Notes under the pieces: generated by a model | What the model was told of the DNA's origin: nothing | The model's database searches: none | The model's input: the letters and a program-made list of their open reading frames with translations, nothing else | Translations under genes and position numbers: made by a program | Part shown: in pieces, positions 58,186 to 64,000 of the stretch | How positions within the stretch are numbered: the first letter of the stretch is position 1 | Layout: each line of letters starts with the position of its first letter | Source of the DNA: Arthrobotrys musiformis | Taxonomy: Eukaryota > Ascomycota > Orbiliomycetes > Orbiliales > Orbiliaceae | Direction of reading: 5' to 3' | Length of the DNA stretch: 64,000 bases | NCBI GenBank assembly: GCA_036971715.1 | Contig: JAVHJL010000002.1 | Span: forward strand, 280,501-344,500

Positions 58186-58716
58186 CTACAACAAATTATC
58201 CTTATCCTTGTTAGGATTAACCTTGATCGGTCCCTTCCCAAACACCAATCCATCCTCAGTGACTCCATCCTTCCCCTCTCCTTCACTCCCAGCGGCCTCT
58301 CCAGCCTCTTCACCATCCTCCTCCTTATTGGGATTGACTTTAACGGGTCCCTTCTCGCCCTTCAACGCAGCGGCGACATCACACCCCTTCGGCACAACCC
58401 AACTAGTCGGGATCGTGCATCCGCAGTCGCTATCGCAGCGTGGGGTGACGGTAGTAGTAGTGGGTGGTTTATCCAAGCAATCGCAGCCGAAGTCCTGAAG
58501 GTTCACCATGGCCGCGCAGAAGGAAGGGTCCTTGCAGGCTGGGGCGGTGCAGGAGCGGGTGGCGGTCACGGTGACGGAGTAAGGGCAGGATTGGGTTGGT
58601 GTTGGGCCTTCCTCTTGACGGGCGTGGAGGGTTAGAGTTGGGGTTGGGAGTGGGGTTGCGGAGGCCTGGAGGAAGAAGGCGGCGGCGGCGATGATGGTTG
58701 CGGTGGTGAACTTCAT
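58186..58716 (-). CDS. Small secreted Cys-rich protein with duplicated KGPxKVNPNK motif
   Basis: The ATG at 58716 gives a signal peptide (MKFTTATIIAAAAFFLQASA); a longer in-frame start at 58851 would hide it. The 176-residue product has a short propeptide-like segment ending HARQEE, then a Cys-rich core with about nine cysteines (SCPYSV, RSCTAPACKDPSFCAAM, DFGCDCLDKP, RCDSDCGCTIP, KGCDV). The C-terminal third is acidic and Gly-rich and contains the motif KGPVKVNPNKEED and again KGPIKVNPNKDKD about 40 residues later. The core resembles a compact disulfide domain; small size and secretion fit an effector or wall-associated protein, but no family is recognised. It is convergent with the PPxY gene. 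Confidence 0.8.
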   Translation of the reverse strand: MKFTTATIIAAAAFFLQASATPLPTPTLTLHARQEEGPTPTQSCPYSVTVTATRSCTAPACKDPSFCAAMVNLQDFGCDCLDKPPTTTTVTPRCDSDCGCTIPTSWVVPKGCDVAAALKGEKGPVKVNPNKEEDGEEAGEAAGSEGEGKDGVTEDGLVFGKGPIKVNPNKDKDNLL

Positions 58717-60448
58717 TTTTTCGGGATTTGGTTTATGATTTGGTATAGATTGTCGAGGGGTGTTTTTGTATAAATTATTGGAGGAGTGAGTGTGAAGTCG
58801 GATATATAATTCGAGCTTTTGATATTTTGTAGTTTTATCGGTAATATTCAAGATCGACTTGAGGGCTGAATTAATCGTCTGTCAAAGAAAGCGATATAAA
58901 ACGTCGATCGAAGAATAAAAAATAAAAATATAAAAAATATTAGATAAACGACTGTATAAGAATCGAAATCCCGTTCAACGGAAGAAAAGAAAGAAAAGAG
59001 AAAAAAAAAAGATGGTAGAAAGAAGCGATCAGAATCGAATTGAACTTGCTTGATGATGATGATTAGAAGAAAAAAAAGTATTCGAGAACAACGGCTGCAT
59101 GGTCCTTATATAAAACTGGCACGAGGGAGGGTGCTAACTACATGAGGACTGGACAGCCCGCATGACACTGCACAATGATGTCTGCTCCAGGCTGAAGTGC
59201 CTCGTTCGACTGTGAATCGGTTAGATTCATGCGGTCCGTTTCAGCCCTCTTGCTCTCAGCGTGCATGATACACGGAGGGCCCGGGCCTAGATGGCTCTCC
59301 GAGAGGCCTCGAGGTCTTGATAGGGCTTGGTCGGTTCACTGACTATACCCCAGTAGTACCGAATAGCCTGGATATGGGTGAGACTCTAGAACAAAAGTAG
59401 ACCCCACAGCCACAGCTAAAATATCCTAGTATCAATAAAATCATGATATCACGTCAATCTTAACTTCTAACATCCAATCCTGATAATCGTTTCTTTTTCC
59501 GTACAAGTCCGTTCCGTTGTGAAACGGAGGAGCCGCAATGTTCGTGCATGCAACGCCACAGCGAAGGAAACAAAACGGGAAATGGGCTTTGAAACAAAGA
59601 GTAACAAAGAGGTTAGGGTAGGTTACATCCGGGGTATTATGCTAGCCGTTTAGAGGGGGTTCGAAGCTTCTTGTCTGTTAGTCGGTCAAGAAATTTTCGT
59701 TTGAAACTAACACGAAGGTACTATATATTCTTTGGCCATAGCTTCGGCCGTGTATTTAAGGTTTTTGCAGTATTAAACTGCGATTATTGCGGAACCGATG
59801 TTTAGTATCGTTACGATACAGGTGGTTTAAGAGGTCTATGTTTGAGTATGCAATGTCTTGACATGTACTAGATAATCAGGTCATACTCGTGTATACCGGC
59901 TGGCTCCGACACCGTAGTCTCGGAATCTACACACCAAAAATTTAAAATCGAGGTTAAGTAATTCTGTAGGCATGGTGTCGAAGCTAGTACTTTGAGCATA
60001 TATATATATATATATGATGTCTTGTATAGATGTGTGTTATATAATTTTATCGGCCTGTCTGGGGCTTGGAGGATATCATGTTGGGAGTGTGCGGGATTAT
60101 CTCCGACTCTCGGAAATAAGGCCAGAAGCATAACCGCCTCGAACCAAAACGCTTCACCGTAACAGGTACACACAATTGAGCAAGACATGCGATAGGGTCT
60201 TATACTATCGCCTAACTCAGAATGCCCCCTGTCGATCGGTGTTATCTACGAAGATTGAAATATTGTAGGATTCAGAATAATGCAAGTTGAAGGAAAATAT
60301 CATACAACGGAAATAATCATGATCAATCAAATCATGCACTATGGCTCGCTCACGCACTTTCATATCATGATACTAGCAAAAGAGACGCCAGAACTCCTTC
60401 TAATCCACATGAACAGAAAAAAAACATTAAACCTCGTCATGACCCTAT
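58717..60448. other. Intergenic region
   Basis: About 1.7 kb upstream of the Cys-rich gene and downstream of the Tvp38-like gene. It contains A-rich tracts (58918-59012) and a TA repeat at about 59998-60015. No gene recognised. Confidence 0.55.
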
Positions 60449-61877
60449 TTATACCAACTCCCTCCCAGCAATAGGTTTCCCGCCAGCCAACTCCACCGTT
60501 GACGGATTTCTACTCTCCCTGACGTCATTATACGGACCTTCGTATGCATACCCCTCGTTACCGTATCCTTTGTAAGGCTCCGGCCCCGCACCTTGTACTC
60601 TCAAGGGTTCAAATCTTCCGTCTGTTGTCCCCGAATTCTGCTGGTAGTATTGTTGGTTTTGATTTTGATGTTGAATACCCTGGTACCCGCCATGATGGTA
60701 CATCAACGGACTTCCACTCTCTTCGTCCCTCATTAACCCACCATTGTCGGTATTATTGTTGCTATTGTTCATTTCAATACCGCCGCCGGAGATATCGGCG
60801 CCATCGTAGCTGGTCTGTCCGTTCTTGATGGCCTCGTGTTCAGCGATCAATCGCGGCCTGACTTTTCGCATCTGCCAGTAGATGTAGCCTGCGGCTAGGA
60901 TTGTGATGGCGAAGGTGATGCCGAGGATGATGTTGGAGACGAGGTGGCCGCCGGAGGGGTTGTTGATTATGACGCCCAAGTATACGACTTTTTCACCTTA
61001 CTGTCAATATATTTTTCTAATAATAGGCGGGAAGGGAGGAGAGCTTACCAACTAGCTGCTTGGGCAAACTGAGGAGAGTGGCGATGAAGAAGACCCAGAA
61101 GCTGATACCACATGTCGCAAAGACGGCGGTGGTCAAGTGGGCCGGGATGGCGGACAGACGGGCGATAAACACAAACTAACCAACCACCGTTTTAGTAAGT
61201 ACGTACACTCAAAAAGAGAGAAGATAAATAGATGAGTATATATACCATAATACCACCCTCCCTGGTAACGGTCGCCAGACAGGCATAATTGAGGTTTCTC
61301 CTCTCCTCTTTCTCAGCTCTACCCCTCAAGAAGCCCTTGAATGCGAAATAGGTGCCGATTTCACCGATGAATGTGCCGGCTGCGACGATGGCAAAACCGA
61401 TCCAGAGGCCGTAGACGATACCGCAGAGGATGGCGACGATTTCGTGGCCGAAGAGTGGCGGGAAGGAGATGATGAAGAGGATGATGATGGGGATGATCCA
61501 GCCCCAGGACAGCGAGCGGATTTTTTGCGACACCGGGGTCAGCCACTATTTTTAACCATATTAGCATGTCTCCATATGATATATAGCATAGAATGAGATG
61601 TAGAGAACGTACTTTCACGATCTCCTCGTGGTAGACGCTGATGAGGACGGTGATAACAATAATAACAATCAGCAGAATCCACCAAGCTGTTCCAATGACG
61701 CTAGTTAGCAGCACTTCTTCTAATGGTAATGCAATAGTGTAAGGGGGCAGAGGAGGCCATACGGATGTAGCGCTTTTTTGTGAAGAACTTCTTCCAGTCG
61801 AAGGGCTCGTAGTCCGGGACGATGGGCGGGCGGACCTTTTCGGCCTTGGGCGAGCCGGATCGCGAGAACAGGCCCAT
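60449..61877 (-). CDS. TVP38: Tvp38/VTT-domain (SNARE-associated Golgi) membrane protein
   Basis: Five exons fit with closing phases: 61763-61877, 61613-61686, 61246-61545, 61049-61175 and 60449-60987, giving 384 residues. The N-terminus (MGLFSRSGSPKAEK) is cytosolic, followed by TM1 (PWWILLIVIIVITVLISVYHEEIVKWL) and the VTT core: IPIIILFIISFPPLFGHEIVAILCGIVYGLWIGFAIVAAGTFIGEIGTYFAFK, then REGGIMFVFIARLSAIPAHLTTAVFATCGISFWVFFIATLLSLPKQLVVVYLG. These are hallmarks of Tlg2-vesicle protein Tvp38 relatives, the fold now linked to lipid scrambling in the secretory pathway. A final helix (NIILGITFAITILAAGYIYW) precedes a cytosolic tail rich in Asn, Gln, Gly and Tyr (QHQNQNQQYYQQN). The start is the first ATG giving the typical short charged lead. 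Confidence 0.93.
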
Positions 61878-62875
61878 TCTTCCTTTCTTACTGACTACTG
61901 TTGTTCCTGTCGCTGAGTATACTGGTGATGATGATGTTTGAGTATGGTGATGGCTATCTATGTAACAGCGGTGGTGGTGGTAGTGGTGGTGGTTATATGT
62001 ATGTCTGTGGTGCTAGACAGGGGTTCTGGTCGGAGAGGGAGAAAAAGGGAGTTAAGGCGGTGTTTTGGTGGCAATGTGCGGCGACGTAACAGTGCAGCTG
62101 CTCCAACGTTCGAATCTGAATCAAGCAGCTCCCAATCGAATCAACGGAACCAGGCGGAGAAAAGAGCTACTTATAACCACTCCTTTATATATGCTTCTAT
62201 ACTACTCTCACGGCCGGGCACTAGGTAGGGGTATTGGGTATATATATATCTACAAACCACCTATGAAGTAGGAGGTATGTAATAGGGTATGGAGAGGAGG
62301 GCAGGGGAGGAATGGCCCCTGTCAGTTTGCGTCCGCTGGAACGAACAAGCATTTTCTTAGCCCGCTCCCAAGCCTTGGAACAGCACAAACAGGCGGGCAT
62401 ACGTAATCGGGCTGTCGTTCGTCGGTAGCTTCTCCGACGGGAAGATATTTATAGCCACTACAACCACGACAGGCAGCTGCTCGATCGCTTGGGCAAGTGC
62501 CGGGCGGTCCGAGCAGAACGGGCATAGTTTCAGCATCGCTTCATGCAGCGCATCTAGAATGATCATGGTCAAGCAGAAGAGATCTGCCCCACAAGGCGGC
62601 ATTGTTATCTATTTCATATACACAAAATATGAGACTTTGTCGGTCGGCTCGGCTTGCGCTCGTCATAATCGACAGGGATCGCACAGGATTTGTCAGATCG
62701 ATTCACATCGCGGATATCTTTTGGGTGTTGAGTACTGGTGGTGGATGGGATATCATGCGGCTGAGTCTAGTATATCATGCATGAAACAAACTGCCCCGCC
62801 GTCAATTAATTATAATACTAGTTGAGGTATAACATGTATAAACACCAATAAACATAAACGAGAGAACGAAATCGA
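61878..62875. other. Intergenic region between Tvp38-like and monooxygenase genes
   Basis: About 1 kb with short GGT-type microsatellite sequence near 61967-61994 and short open frames only. It is promoter side for the Tvp38-like gene and 3' side for the monooxygenase. Confidence 0.55.
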
Positions 62876-64000
62876 TCATGTCGCCTGGATCCGAATATGC
62901 GCCGACGAGGACATACCAGAGGGGGTAGGCGCAGGAGGAGGAGGAGGAGGGGACGTCAATTCGCTCCACCTCTCCGCCGCCTCCTTCATCACATCCACCC
63001 CCCACATGAACTCCTGCCACCTCAGATCCGCCCACAGATCCGGATTCCCCTTCTTCTCACCCCCCCTCGCCGCAATAGTGCTCTCCCGTATCCTCCTATC
63101 CCGTTCCTCCTGCTCCCTCCCATCCTTCAAATGTAGCACCTTCTGCGTATCTCTCGCCGAAGCTTGTATCGCCTCCCCTCTCTCCTTTCTCACCACCTCG
63201 TACACCCTAAGTGCGTCATCGATCTTTTCCGCAGAAGAGATCATACCCAGTGTGACACTCAACACCCCGGCATCTTCGATCGCATTTGCAGCGCCCTGCG
63301 CTACATACGGTAACATGGGATGACACGCATCACCGATTAACACAAATCTCCCTTCCCTCCAGCTCTTCAACGGCGCGTGGGAGTTCAACGTCCATTCCAT
63401 GATTACTTCCTGATCGTCGGGGACGTATGACAGCAGTTGTTTTACCATGGAATTCCACCCGGAGTAGGTCTTTAGCATTTCGGATTTGGTCCCCGGCGAG
63501 GTCCAGGACTCCGTGTCGATTTGGTGCGGGCGGATCGGATGAATCAGTACCATGTTGTACAATTTGTGCGACCGGACGGGGTAGGCCATGATCTTTTCTT
63601 GCAGTCAGCAAGCCTATTAAAAAAATATATAATTATAATAAAGAGGGAGAAGAAAAACCTACATGCCCGCCGGGCCCCATCCACCTGACCCCCATATTCC
63701 CCTTAACCAAAGCCCTCATCTTCGGATCCCCCCTCATCCTCTCCTCCTCGATAACAACCCTATAAGCCGCATCGCCCGTACTAACAGTCTCGTCTTTAAC
63801 CCCCATCCTCCTGGCCATCTCACTCCTGACAAAACTCTTGATCCCGTCCGCCGCGATCACTAGATCCGTGTCGGTAACCCACTCCCCGCTTGCGAGTTTT
63901 ATAGAAGGCGTGGAAAAGTCCGGGGAGATGGCTGTGATGGGGCATCCCGTGTGGATTTTGATGGAGAGTGAGTGGGCTCTGTTGAGTAATATCCTCTGCA
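62876..64000 (-). CDS. FAD-dependent monooxygenase (salicylate hydroxylase-like), 5' partial
   Basis: An exon from the right edge to 63663 and one at 62876-63592 join in phase 0 over a 70-nt intron (GTAGGT ... AAAAG). The N-terminal FAD-binding motif lies outside the window. Visible are TDTDLVIAADGIKSFVR (the DG motif region), GDAAYRVVI, MGPGGH-IMAYPVRSHKLYNMVLI and the FAD-ribityl motif FVLIGDACHPMLPYVAQGAANAIEDAG, which together define class A flavin monooxygenases of the salicylate hydroxylase type. They hydroxylate aromatic rings, often with decarboxylation, using NAD(P)H. The C-terminus ends in a Pro-rich run (SPPPPPPAPTPSG) and a short tail. The other intron acceptor in the area (GCAAG) gives a wrong frame. 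The substrate cannot be told; a role in catabolism or secondary metabolism is possible. Confidence 0.92.

Overview
The window is nuclear DNA of a filamentous ascomycete (Pezizomycotina). The support is short GT-AG introns of about 55-120 nt with CTAAC/CTAAT-like branch points, fungal-only families (CBM1-tagged enzymes, the fungal rhodopsin-domain membrane family, secreted Ser/Thr-rich wall proteins), Kex2-type KR sites, and gene-sparse intergenic DNA with homopolymer runs. The class cannot be fixed from this sequence. No prokaryotic operon, CRISPR array, prophage or intact transposon is visible. I rebuilt gene models by joining open frames at splice sites and checking that phases add up; uncertain joins are stated.

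Layout from left to right. 1-1808 (-): secreted tyrosinase, C-terminus off the left edge. 5792-7929 (-): acidic secreted protein with repeats. 8311-9037 (+): small two-exon hypothetical. 9227-11760 (-): nine-exon BOR1-type borate/bicarbonate transporter that appears to contain an 8-nt exon. 12429-12828 (-): Dabb-domain protein. 15483-15895 (-): small GPI-anchored-type protein. 18433-26316 (+): a 2604-residue Thr-rich surface protein with at least eleven 56-residue repeats. 28139-31263 (+): KUP/HAK potassium transporter with a 21-nt exon. 32864-34074 and 35422-36617 (+): GH62 arabinofuranosidase and CE1 esterase, both with CBM1. 37990-39840 (-): rhodopsin-domain seven-helix protein with a 20-nt exon. 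42456-43649 (+) and 43773-44965 (-): an AveC-like membrane protein convergent with a membrane-anchored SDR. 47084-50346 (-): second large Thr-rich surface protein with a duplicated domain. 52106-53146 (+), 53680-54957 (-), 57118-57864 (+), 58186-58716 (-): lineage-specific proteins, three of them secreted. 60449-61877 (-): Tvp38/VTT Golgi membrane protein. 62876-64000 (-): FAD monooxygenase, N-terminus off the right edge.

The theme is the cell surface and outside world. About eleven of the twenty gene models carry signal peptides: two giant wall proteins, a tyrosinase, an arabinoxylan-debranching pair and several small or unknown secreted proteins. Most of the rest are membrane transporters or receptors-like proteins. 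The GH62 and CE1 neighbours can work together on arabinoxylan and both have XlnR-type GGCTAAA heptamers about 600-700 bp upstream. The least ordinary signals are the codon-scrambled repeat array of the giant protein, the very short exons in three membrane-protein genes, and the AveC-like/SDR pair.
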